Shown: piece by piece, positions 6,586 through 12,248 of the stretch | Layout of the letters: the number at the start of each line of letters is the position of its first letter | Numbering within the stretch: the first letter of the stretch is position 1 | DNA from: Lachnospiraceae bacterium | GTDB taxonomy: Bacteria > Bacillota > Clostridia > Lachnospirales > Lachnospiraceae | Direction: 5' to 3' | DNA length: 12,248 bases | Assembly (NCBI GenBank): GCA_900755865.1 | Contig: CAAEHZ010000271.1 | Location: forward strand, 1 to 12,248 | Notes under the pieces: model-generated | The model's input: the letters and a program-made list of their open reading frames with translations, nothing else | Told to the model about the DNA's origin: nothing | The model's database searches: none | Made by a program: the position numbers and the translations under genes

Positions 6586-6651
6586 TGTGTCTGCGCGCAC
6601 TTGACGCAAAACCGTCATGCACAAAAAAAGTGCGCAGAAATGGAGAAAAAA
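6586..6651 (+). promoter_or_regulatory. Dipeptidase leader with repeated 17-nt element and possible pseudoknot
   Basis: GTGCGCAGAAATGGAGA (6630-6646) is identical to the rplI leader element and again begins 22 nt before the ATG. AAGTGCGC (6628-6635) is complementary to GCGCACTT (6595-6602), giving 8 bp. That segment lies in the loop of a second possible stem, TGTGTC (6586-6591) with GACGCA (6603-6608), which has one G-U pair. The linker between this stem and GTGCGC is 21 nt, the same as in the rplI leader. The fold is predicted by eye only. Confidence 0.4.
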
Positions 6652-8148
6652 ATGGGCTGTACAACATTACTGGTTGGTAAAAAGGCATCTTATGATGGCT
6701 CTACCATGATAGCGCGGAATGATGATTCCGGCTCCGGACATTTTATGCCGAAAAAATTCGTGGCAGTAAAGGCGGAGGAACAGGAAAAAAAATATAAGAC
6801 GGTGATTTCCCATCTGGAAATAGAGCTTCCGGAACAGGCATTCCGGCATACGGAGATGCCTAATGCAGTTGACGGAGAGGGCATCTGGTCGGCAAGCGGC
6901 GTCAATGAATGGAACGTGGGAATGACGGCAACGGAAACCATTACCTCCAATCCCCGGGTGCTGGGAGCAGACCCGCTGGTGGTATATAAACCCGCCGAAG
7001 AGGGAAAAACGGAGGTGCCGGGAGGAATCGGGGAGGAGGATATTGTACATATTGTGCTTCCCTATATCAAGACTGCCAGAGATGGTGTGCTGCGGCTTGG
7101 CAGCCTTCTGGAAAAGTACGGAACTTATGAAATGAATGGAATTGCATTTCAGGATGGGGATGAAATCTGGTGGCTGGAAACCATTGGCGGGCACCACTGG
7201 ATGGCAAAGCGGGTTCCGGATGAGGTGTATGTGGTCATGCCGAATCAGCAGGGAATTGACTGGTTTGATTTTGAGGATGCCCTTGGCGCGGGAAAGGAGC
7301 ATCTGTGCGCTTCGGATTTAAGGGAATTTATTGAGAAAAATCATTTGAATCTGACAAATCAGGGTACGGACTGGGCGCATTTTGATGTCAGGGCAGCTCT
7401 CGGAAGCCATGATGATTCCGACCATGTATACAATACACCCCGTGCCTGGTACATGCTTCGGTATTTTAATCCCCACAGCAAAAAGTGGGAGGGAGCGGAT
7501 GCTGATTATACGCCTTATTCGGATGACCTGCCCTGGAGCATGGTTCCGGAGAGGAAAATTACGGTTGAGGATGTGAAGTACATTCTTTCTTCCCATTATC
7601 AGGGAACGGAATATGATCCTTACGGCGCCTATGGAGATAAGAAAAACAGCGGTGCCTATCGCTCTATCGGTATTAACCGCAACGATTTTCTGTCCATTAT
7701 CCAGATGCGTCCCGGTTATGAAAAGGATAATCAGGCGATTGAATGGGTGGCATTTGCATCCAATGCCTTTAATGTTATCCTGCCTTTTTATGGGGATGTG
7801 CTGACTACGCCGGAATATCTTGCCAATACCACAGGGGAAGTGTCCACGGATAATTTCTACTGGGGCAGCAGGATGATAGCGGCTATGGCGGATGCTTCCT
7901 ATCGGAAATCTGTTTTTCATATTGAGCGCTATCAGGAAAAGGTCATGGCGATGGCGCATGAGATAATTGCCCGTTTTGATGCCCTTCTGGCAGAGGAAAA
8001 GGACGGGGAGAAGCGGATGGAATTAAAGACAGCCGCCAATGAGGAAGTGGCAGTGATGGCGAAAAAGGAAACCCTTGCAACCCTGGATAAGGTACTTTTT
8101 GAGCTGAGCAATCAGATGAAAAACGCTTATTCCCGGTCTGATGCATAA
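6652..8148 (+). CDS. C69-family dipeptidase (PepD type)
   Basis: Family C69 enzymes are N-terminal-nucleophile hydrolases that cleave dipeptides of broad specificity, usually in the cytoplasm. The 498-residue product has about the family's usual length. It begins MGCTTLLVGKKAS, followed by DGSTMIARNDD, the family's most conserved block. Cys3 is the expected nucleophile, exposed after removal of the first residues. Other family-like stretches are EGIWSASGVNEWNVGMTATET (split across about residues 82-102) and WWLETIGGHHW. ATG 6652 is chosen because Cys must lie near the N-terminus and GGAGA is 6 nt upstream; the longer TTG-started frame is leader. No signal peptide is seen. The gene is divergent from ferredoxin and followed by DUF1858, with no clear terminator between them. 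Confidence 0.93.
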   Translation: MGCTTLLVGKKASYDGSTMIARNDDSGSGHFMPKKFVAVKAEEQEKKYKTVISHLEIELPEQAFRHTEMPNAVDGEGIWSASGVNEWNVGMTATETITSNPRVLGADPLVVYKPAEEGKTEVPGGIGEEDIVHIVLPYIKTARDGVLRLGSLLEKYGTYEMNGIAFQDGDEIWWLETIGGHHWMAKRVPDEVYVVMPNQQGIDWFDFEDALGAGKEHLCASDLREFIEKNHLNLTNQGTDWAHFDVRAALGSHDDSDHVYNTPRAWYMLRYFNPHSKKWEGADADYTPYSDDLPWSMVPERKITVEDVKYILSSHYQGTEYDPYGAYGDKKNSGAYRSIGINRNDFLSIIQMRPGYEKDNQAIEWVAFASNAFNVILPFYGDVLTTPEYLANTTGEVSTDNFYWGSRMIAAMADASYRKSVFHIERYQEKVMAMAHEIIARFDALLAEEKDGEKRMELKTAANEEVAVMAKKETLATLDKVLFELSNQMKNAYSRSDA

Positions 8149-8153
8149 AAGCC

Positions 8154-8182
8154 TTGTCAGATTTTACAGAATAGATTATACT
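8154..8182 (+). promoter_or_regulatory. Promoter of the DUF1858 gene
   Basis: TTGTCA (8154-8159) and TATACT (8177-8182) are exactly 17 nt apart, beginning 6 nt after the dipeptidase stop. A start near 8189 gives a leader of about 65 nt that contains the inverted repeat at 8198-8224. Confidence 0.8.
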
Positions 8183-8197
8183 GAAAACGGAAAATCT

Positions 8198-8224
8198 ATA
8201 TTTGCTTAAGTTACTGGCAAATAT
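8198..8224 (+). promoter_or_regulatory. Inverted repeat in the DUF1858 leader
   Basis: ATATTTGC (8198-8205) and GCAAATAT (8217-8224) are perfectly complementary around an 11-nt centre. The repeat ends about 16 nt before the GGAG ribosome binding site (8241-8244). It could be an operator just downstream of the promoter or an RNA hairpin in the leader; sequence alone cannot say which. Confidence 0.4.
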
Positions 8225-8253
8225 CTGAAAATATTGGAAAGGAGAATGAAAAA

Positions 8254-8445
8254 ATGACTGGAATTACAAAGGAAATGACAATTGGCGAAATCCTTCGCAC
8301 AAATCCAGATGTAGCACCGGTATTACTGGAGGCAGGAATGCACTGTCTTGGATGTCCTTCCGCACAGGGAGAATCTCTGGAAGAGGCAGCAATGGTTCAC
8401 GGCATTGATATAGATGCACTGATGAAGGCGATTGAGGAGCTGTAA
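8254..8445 (+). CDS. DUF1858 domain protein (hybrid-cluster-associated redox disulfide type)
   Basis: This 63-residue cytoplasmic protein consists wholly of a DUF1858 domain. It begins [20 protein letters not shown] and carries the hallmark [10 protein letters not shown] with a Cys31-x2-Cys34 pair. The family is widespread in anaerobes, is often found beside or fused to hybrid cluster protein or other redox enzymes, and is thought to act through its cysteine pair; the exact role is not settled. No hybrid cluster gene is present in this window. The start is supported by AAAGGAG (8238-8244) about 9 nt upstream. The gene has its own promoter and ends in a bidirectional terminator shared with mecA. 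The neighbouring ferredoxin makes a redox context plausible. Confidence 0.92.
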   Translation: MTGITKEMTIGEILRTNPDVAPVLLEAGMHCLGCPSAQGESLEEAAMVHGIDIDALMKAIEEL

Positions 8446-8469
8446 GCTTTTGCTTTCAAAAAAGGCATG

Positions 8470-8513
8470 AAAAAAGAAAGTACTTTCCCGATAAAGAAAG
8501 CACTTTCTTTTTT
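8470..8513. terminator. Bidirectional terminator between DUF1858 gene and mecA
   Basis: A 12-bp stem pairs AAAAAAGAAAGT (8470-8481) with ACTTTCTTTTTT (8502-8513). The A run on one side and T run on the other make it work in both directions. It sits between the DUF1858 stop (8445) and the mecA stop (8519-8521). The loop contains further GAAAG/CTTTC pairs, so shorter alternative hairpins are also possible. Confidence 0.88.
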
Positions 8514-8518
8514 ATTTG

Positions 8519-9250
8519 TTAAATCTGTCCGCTTAATGCCTGAAAAGCATTATTTCTGACAAGGGCTTCATAGTGTTCTGCCAGAAAGGTACTGCCGCCG
8601 GAGGCAAGCTTCTGGGGAATCCCATATTCGGAAACAATATTGCAGGTCCGGTCAAAATTTTCCCTGGTATCATTGCCCTGGGTCAGCAGCAGAAGATAAG
8701 TGCCCTTTGCGCCGTCCTTATAAAGGGTGCTGAAGCCGCTGTAATTGGGAGCGACAACCTGGGATACTGTCATAACGCTGCCGAGGGAAGAAAGCAGAAA
8801 GAGTCTGGAACGGTTACTTTCCTCTTTTTCAGCAGAATCCGATTCCCTGTCAGAGGGAGCGAAGGACTGCTTTTCCGTCTGAATCTGATGAAATAAATCG
8901 GATATTTCGTTTTCGTCCATATCTGTATAGCTGTCATCCTCATCCTCGCTCTCTTCCGTAACGGAAGGTGCAAAACGGGCAAAGCGGGTGTCCAGCTCTT
9001 CCGGGTCCTCTACCTTTGTGATAATCAGGACAATACATTCGGCGTTCAGGGGAATTGCCTCAATCATCAGAGGAATGTCCTCTGCTTCAAATCCAAACTC
9101 AAAATTGGCCTGCCGCATCATTTCGCGAAACAGGTTTTTAGCCTTTTCGGTTCCGTATGCGAGTTCGCTGATTTTTAACTCACGGCTTACTAAATCTTCT
9201 CTTGTCAGGGTACAACGTATCTGGTTTTCATTTACTTTTTCTATTTTCAT
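8519..9250 (-). CDS. mecA: Adaptor protein MecA
   Basis: MecA delivers target proteins to the ClpC-ClpP protease and promotes ClpC assembly; in Bacillus it controls the competence factor ComK. The 243-residue protein has the three-part MecA plan. An N-terminal substrate-binding domain (about 1-80) begins MKIEKVNENQIRCTLT. An acidic linker follows (about 97-145, rich in Asp, Glu and Ser). The C-terminal ClpC-binding domain (about 148-243) contains LFLLSSLGSVMTVSQ and the late EYGIPQKL. The start has AAGGAA about 10 nt upstream. It is a single-gene unit with its own promoter, convergent with DUF1858. No competence gene is nearby, so its substrates here are unknown. The name refers to the adaptor, not to the unrelated methicillin-resistance gene. 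Confidence 0.93.
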   Translation of the reverse strand: MKIEKVNENQIRCTLTREDLVSRELKISELAYGTEKAKNLFREMMRQANFEFGFEAEDIPLMIEAIPLNAECIVLIITKVEDPEELDTRFARFAPSVTEESEDEDDSYTDMDENEISDLFHQIQTEKQSFAPSDRESDSAEKEESNRSRLFLLSSLGSVMTVSQVVAPNYSGFSTLYKDGAKGTYLLLLTQGNDTRENFDRTCNIVSEYGIPQKLASGGSTFLAEHYEALVRNNAFQALSGQI

Positions 9251-9301
9251 GCGACAACCATTCCTTTCCGCATTGAAGAATGCTGAATTTAAGTTACAAG
9301 T

Positions 9302-9330
9302 ATCTTATACTTTCAGGTGCTGTTAGTCAA
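9302..9330 (-). promoter_or_regulatory. mecA promoter
   Basis: On the minus strand TTGACT (9330-9325) and TAAGAT (9307-9302) are exactly 17 nt apart. Transcription would begin near 9295, about 45 nt before the mecA start codon. Confidence 0.8.
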
Positions 9331-9378
9331 TAGCAGGAAACAAGTTTAAAAAATTTTTATAATTACTTAAAATAATGC

Positions 9379-9407
9379 TTGCAAAATATAAAATGATTTA
9401 ATATAAT
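9379..9407 (+). promoter_or_regulatory. Strong sigma-A-like promoter facing the 9408-9810 leader
   Basis: TTGCAA (9379-9384) and a perfect TATAAT (9402-9407) are 17 nt apart. It is divergent from the mecA promoter, with about 48 nt between the two -35 boxes. The first convincing start codon downstream is TTG 9811, about 400 nt away. Confidence 0.8.
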
Positions 9408-9810
9408 CGTATTACAAACGTTTCCGGCAATCCGTACAGGAGAGGAGGCGGCAGTTCTGTTCTCAAGTTGAGATTACGATTCCAGACCGAATCATTTTGA
9501 AACATTCGTTTCAGTTTTCATCCTGAAATTAATTTCACTTATCATAGTATATGGAGGAAAACAGTTTTCTGACATATTCTAAGGATGTCTTACAGGGAAA
9601 AGTGCAGGAATTTGCATTTACCTCAGGTCAAGTATATTCAACTATAATCGTTCACAAAAAAATTCAAATCAAAACAACCAAAAACTGGCAGCATATGCCG
9701 AAAAGTGTACTGCGGGAAGCGTTTGTGACAGGAAAAATGAAAAACGGGTTTTTACACAATTCATCACGAATCCTTTTGGAACAGAAAGCCCGAAGACAGG
9801 AGGAATCCTT
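9408..9810 (+). other. About 400 nt transcribed leader or unidentified RNA without a convincing gene
   Basis: Two Shine-Dalgarno-like stretches (AGGAGAGGAGG at 9438-9448 and GGAGG at 9553-9557) have no suitable start codon behind them. From 9498 to 9537 there is a chain of complementary elements: TGAAAC, GTTTCA, TTTTCA, and the perfect 14-bp palindrome TGAAATTAATTTCA (9524-9537). These could form mutually exclusive hairpins. A second TATAAT (9643-9648) shares the nine bases TATAATCGT with the -10 at 9402 but has no good -35. The stretch 9651-9690 is A/C-rich and probably unstructured. I cannot match the region to a known riboswitch or RNA family. It may be a long regulatory leader, a small RNA or a decayed gene. 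Confidence 0.4.
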
Positions 9811-10050
9811 TTGTATGAGAAAAATCAGAGCGTAAGGGACAAAATGGTGTCTGACAGGGACAAAATGCAGACATTATGGAAAGAAATGCAAAGCTGTGGC
9901 GTGGAGCTTTATCTGGACGGCAGACACGTTTCGCCGGATGTTGCTGCCAGAAAGACTGTATGCGAGAACAGTCCTTATATGGCAGATTATGTGCTGGGGG
10001 AAAACGGTAAAGTGAGTCAGGTACGGTTTGACAGAGTAAAACCGCGATAA
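9811..10050 (+). CDS. Uncharacterised 79-residue protein with TTG start
   Basis: The TTG at 9811 is 7 nt after a perfect AGGAGG (9798-9803), which is the reason for choosing it. The only ATG so placed (9815) is out of frame and yields six codons. The first 30 residues form a charged helix (SVRDKMVSDRDKMQTLWKEM). A compact part follows with YLDGRHVSPD and CENSPYMADYVLGENGKV, including Cys29 and Cys51. It has no signal peptide or membrane segment, so it is probably cytoplasmic. The sequence resembles small uncharacterised proteins I associate with Lachnospiraceae, but I know of no function and name no family. It is apparently driven from 9379-9407 through a long leader. Codon use looks ordinary for the window. 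Confidence 0.8.
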   Translation: MYEKNQSVRDKMVSDRDKMQTLWKEMQSCGVELYLDGRHVSPDVAARKTVCENSPYMADYVLGENGKVSQVRFDRVKPR

Positions 10051-10070
10051 AAACCATGCCTCCTATCAAA

Positions 10071-10122
10071 AGGCTGCCGGAAACCGAAAATGGATTGCCT
10101 CTCTTGCCGGGAACGGCAGCCT
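10071..10122 (+). repeat. Inverted repeat / hairpin downstream of the 79-residue gene
   Basis: AGGCTGCCG (10071-10079) and CGGCAGCCT (10114-10122) are perfectly complementary across a 34-nt loop. Part of the left arm is echoed as a near-direct repeat, TGCCGGAAACCG against TGCCGGGAACGG. No T run follows, so it is not a normal terminator. It might be a processing site or a terminator remnant. Confidence 0.45.
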
Positions 10123-10144
10123 GCAAGTATATTGATAAAATAGC

Positions 10145-10173
10145 TTGTAAAGCAGCAGAAAAGCCACTATACT
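10145..10173 (+). promoter_or_regulatory. Promoter of the 63-residue protein gene
   Basis: TTGTAA (10145-10150) and TATACT (10168-10173) are 17 nt apart. A second -10-like TATAAT overlaps at 10173-10178 but is 22 nt from the -35. Transcription would start about 33 nt before the gene. Confidence 0.7.
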
Positions 10174-10212
10174 ATAATCAGTTGATACCATAACAGGAAA
10201 GGCGGCGGAAAG

Positions 10213-10404
10213 ATGGAAGAAATGAGTGACAGAGAACTATTACAGAAAAATATTGAGGAATTTTCAAGAATGCAGAGGTATATGCTTCTGGCAGAAAAGG
10301 ATTCGGAAGTTTACAGGGCTATCAAGGTGCGCTATGTGGAATTAAAGGTCATTTTGGAAGCGTCCGGTGTAAATTTGACAGAACTGGATGTCATAAAGGA
10401 ATGA
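10213..10404 (+). CDS. Uncharacterised 63-residue helical protein
   Basis: The 63-residue product is highly charged, has no cysteine and no membrane segment, and reads as two amphipathic helices: ELLQKNIEEFSRMQRYMLLA, then a second from about residue 30 to 50 (VYRAIKVRYVELKVILEA). It ends in SGVNLTELDVIKE. The C-terminal portion looks like small conserved proteins of Lachnospiraceae, with no known function. A well-placed promoter and clean reading frame support a real gene. The start is uncertain: ATG 10213 has only a diffuse purine-rich site (AGGAAAGG), while ATG 10222 has GGAAG close upstream and would give 60 residues. It precedes the GH18 gene by 118 nt, which holds a separate promoter. 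Confidence 0.72.
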   Translation: MEEMSDRELLQKNIEEFSRMQRYMLLAEKDSEVYRAIKVRYVELKVILEASGVNLTELDVIKE

Positions 10405-10454
10405 GCTGGTGTCTGAACGGGTATCAAATAATAGAAATTTGACGAAAAATGGTA

Positions 10455-10483
10455 ATGACGCTTTCTGGCAGATATGGTATGAT
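10455..10483 (+). promoter_or_regulatory. Extended -10 promoter of the GH18 gene
   Basis: TGG-TATGAT (10475-10483) forms an extended -10, with the weak -35 ATGACG (10455-10460) 17 nt upstream. TTGACG at 10439-10444 is a better -35 hexamer but is 33 nt from the -10. Predicted start near 10490. Confidence 0.6.
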
Positions 10484-10522
10484 AAGAAAGAATTGACTGA
10501 GCTGGAAGGGATGGATACCTGA

Positions 10523-12220
10523 ATGAAAAAAATTGTACCGGTACTGATAGCAATTATTTTAATTGTAGTAATAGGTGTTGTGGGATTTGGCGGGAAAATA
10601 ATGGACAAGTATTCTTATAGTAAGGAACTTGCCGATATGGATGAATATTACGGAGTGTCCGGGAACAGGCTGGCAATCATTTTGCAGGATGCAAAGGTGG
10701 AACAGCAGGCGATTCTCGAAAACGACACGGTTTATTTTGATATAGACACAGTACATCAGTATTTTAATGAGGGCTTTTATGTGGATGAAGCGGAACAGAA
10801 GCTACTGTATACAACTGCGGTGGATACAGTGACAGCCCTTTTTGGAAATGCCGGGTACAGTGATAAGACGGGAGAGCATGCTCTGGACTATGTTCCCTGT
10901 ATGCAGTCTGAGGGAACCCTTTATGTGGCGGCAGATTATGTGAAGCTGTTTACCAATTATTCCTATGAGGTATTTGACAGGCATTTGCAGGTATATACGG
11001 AGTGGGGAACGAAGCAGACCTATAAAATCGCAAAAAAGACCCAGGTTCGTCTGAAGGGCGGCATTAAAAGCCCGATTCTCAGGGAAATGGAAGAGGGAGA
11101 ACAGGTGGAACTGCTGGAACAGATGGAAACCTGGAGCAAGGTAAAAACTTCCGATTCCATTATCGGGTATGTGGAGAACAAGCGTCTGACAGATGTAGAT
11201 ACAGAGGTGGAAACACCTGTGACAGATTATGTGCCGGAGGAATATACCTCCATTGCGCTGGATGGCAAGGTGTGTCTGGGATTTCATTCTATCGGAGGTC
11301 CCGGTGGAAATGATACCCTGGACAGCATGGTGGCAGAGGGAGAGGGAATGAATGTCATTGCTCCGACCTGGTTCAGCTTTACGGACAATGCGGGAACTTT
11401 CCGTTCTTTTGCTTCCGGACAGTATGTGGAAAAGGCACACAGCTATGGATTAAAGGTCTGGGGTGTCTGGGATAACTTTAATTATAAGAATGAAACGGGA
11501 AGCGATATTGATACGGTTCAGATACTTTCCTCTACTGCGAACCGTCAGAATATCGTGGAACAAATGACAGCGACAGCGTTGGAACTGGGGCTGGATGGAA
11601 TCAATATTGACTTTGAAGGACTGACATCGGACTGTGGAACACATTATGTACAGTTTATCCGGGAATTGTCTGTTGCCTGCCGTGAAAATCAACTGGCGCT
11701 TTCCATTGACAATTATGTGCCCTTTCATTTTAATGATTTTTACCGGCTGGATATTCAGGGAGAGGTGGCAGATTACATTGTTGTCATGGGATATGATGAG
11801 CACTGGCATGGCAGCAAGGACCCCGGAAGCGTGGCAAGTATCGACTATGTATCCAATGGATTGCAGAAAACACTGGAAATGGCTCCCGCAGAAAAGGTAG
11901 TCAATGCCCTTCCCTTCTATACGATTTTGTGGAAAACGGAAGGCTCTGATGTTACGGATGAATATATTACGTTAAAGAATGAAGCGGATTTCTTAAAGCG
12001 TGTGAACATTACACCGGAATGGGATGAAGAAACCTGCCAGAATTATGCCCAGTGGCAGAGCGGAAATATCACCTACCAGATTTGGCTGGAGGATATAGAT
12101 TCCATCAAGGTAAAGCTGAATGTTATGAGTGCCCAGTCCATCGGCGGCGTGGCTGTATGGCGCCTGGGATACGGAACCAGCGAGGTCTGGGAACTGATAA
12201 AAGCCTACGCCGGCTCCTGA
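10523..12220 (+). CDS. Membrane-anchored SH3-GH18 glycosidase (SleL/YaaH-like)
   Basis: The 565-residue protein has an uncleaved-type N-terminal membrane helix (about 4-22), which should leave the rest outside the membrane. Next comes a region resembling the copper amine oxidase N-terminal-like stalk domain of Firmicute surface proteins (about 45-165). A bacterial SH3 domain (about 166-223) follows, then a GH18 catalytic domain (about 248-560). The catalytic motif is LDGINIDFEG, with Asp358, Asp363 and the acid Glu365; the central Asp of the chitinase DxxDxDxE motif is Asn361, as in cortex-lytic or wall N-acetylglucosaminidases of the SleL/YaaH type. GYDEHW and AVWRLGYG are late barrel motifs. 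The likely substrate is peptidoglycan, but this is inferred. GGAAGGGATGG upstream serves as the ribosome site. Confidence 0.92.
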   Translation: MKKIVPVLIAIILIVVIGVVGFGGKIMDKYSYSKELADMDEYYGVSGNRLAIILQDAKVEQQAILENDTVYFDIDTVHQYFNEGFYVDEAEQKLLYTTAVDTVTALFGNAGYSDKTGEHALDYVPCMQSEGTLYVAADYVKLFTNYSYEVFDRHLQVYTEWGTKQTYKIAKKTQVRLKGGIKSPILREMEEGEQVELLEQMETWSKVKTSDSIIGYVENKRLTDVDTEVETPVTDYVPEEYTSIALDGKVCLGFHSIGGPGGNDTLDSMVAEGEGMNVIAPTWFSFTDNAGTFRSFASGQYVEKAHSYGLKVWGVWDNFNYKNETGSDIDTVQILSSTANRQNIVEQMTATALELGLDGINIDFEGLTSDCGTHYVQFIRELSVACRENQLALSIDNYVPFHFNDFYRLDIQGEVADYIVVMGYDEHWHGSKDPGSVASIDYVSNGLQKTLEMAPAEKVVNALPFYTILWKTEGSDVTDEYITLKNEADFLKRVNITPEWDEETCQNYAQWQSGNITYQIWLEDIDSIKVKLNVMSAQSIGGVAVWRLGYGTSEVWELIKAYAGS

Positions 12221-12221
12221 A

Positions 12222-12248
12222 AAAAAGAACCGGATGCCTGAACAGGCA
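12222..12248 (+). terminator. Probable terminator after the GH18 gene, cut by the window end
   Basis: An A-rich stretch and GAACCGGATGCCTG follow the stop codon. TGCCTG (12235-12240) is complementary to CAGGCA (12243-12248), the last bases of the window. The pattern fits the left arm, loop and start of the right arm of an A/T-flanked terminator; the rest lies outside. Confidence 0.55.

Noticed and set aside
6601..6651. In-frame TTG extension of the dipeptidase by 17 residues
   Set aside because: It would bury the nucleophilic Cys3 far from the N-terminus, lacks a ribosome site and runs through the repeated leader element.
9755..9768. AAAAAC/GTTTTT hairpin as a terminator before the TTG-started gene
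   Set aside because: The stem is purely A-T rich apart from one pair, with a tiny loop, and would be too weak to stop transcription.
9551..9835. 94-codon open frame on the plus strand
   Set aside because: No ribosome binding site precedes its ATG, it overlaps the well-supported TTG-started gene by 25 nt, and its sequence is low in recognisable protein pattern. It is treated as part of the leader region.

Overview
The window looks like a chromosomal stretch of an anaerobic, low-to-moderate GC Gram-positive bacterium of the class Clostridia, most likely Lachnospiraceae. That is an inference from gene order (rpsF-ssb-rpsR, then gdpP-rplI-dnaB), AGGAGG-type ribosome binding sites, A/T-rich promoters, a clostridial-type 2[4Fe-4S] ferredoxin, a DUF1858 redox-disulfide protein, and two small proteins that resemble uncharacterised Lachnospiraceae proteins. 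No mobile element, CRISPR array, tRNA or rRNA is visible, and most of the window is housekeeping.

Layout. 2-91 is the tail of an unidentified gene. 227-1292 is the rpsF-ssb-rpsR operon (S6, single-strand DNA-binding protein, S18), with a strong extended -10 promoter and a perfect 16-bp-stem terminator. 1453-5408 is gdpP-rplI-dnaB (membrane c-di-AMP phosphodiesterase, L9, replicative helicase), closed by a terminator. A MerR-type protein with a long charged coiled-coil tail (5475-6155) begins only about 18 nt after that terminator. A divergent region (6399-6651) separates a minus-strand ferredoxin from a plus-strand C69 dipeptidase; it holds promoters on both strands and a palindrome. A DUF1858 gene follows (8254-8445) and converges on minus-strand mecA (8519-9250), the two sharing a bidirectional terminator. 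The final part is accessory-like: a good promoter followed by about 400 nt without a convincing gene, a TTG-started 79-residue protein, a 63-residue protein, and a membrane-anchored SH3 plus GH18 glycosidase (10523-12220).

How they fit together. The first two operons serve replication, single-strand DNA handling, ribosome assembly and c-di-AMP turnover. The ferredoxin, DUF1858 and dipeptidase genes suggest anaerobic redox and peptide metabolism. MecA points to ClpC-directed proteolysis, and the GH18 enzyme to cell-wall or spore glycan cleavage.

The most interesting unexplained signals are: (1) an identical 17-nt element placed exactly 22 nt before the start codons of two unrelated genes, rplI and the dipeptidase, each with an upstream complementary segment that could form a similar pseudoknot; (2) the TTAGG/CCTAA palindrome between ferredoxin and dipeptidase; (3) the long leader at 9408-9810 with nested TGAAA/TTTCA repeats; and (4) the terminator placed directly against the MerR gene. 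All are sequence observations with inferred function.
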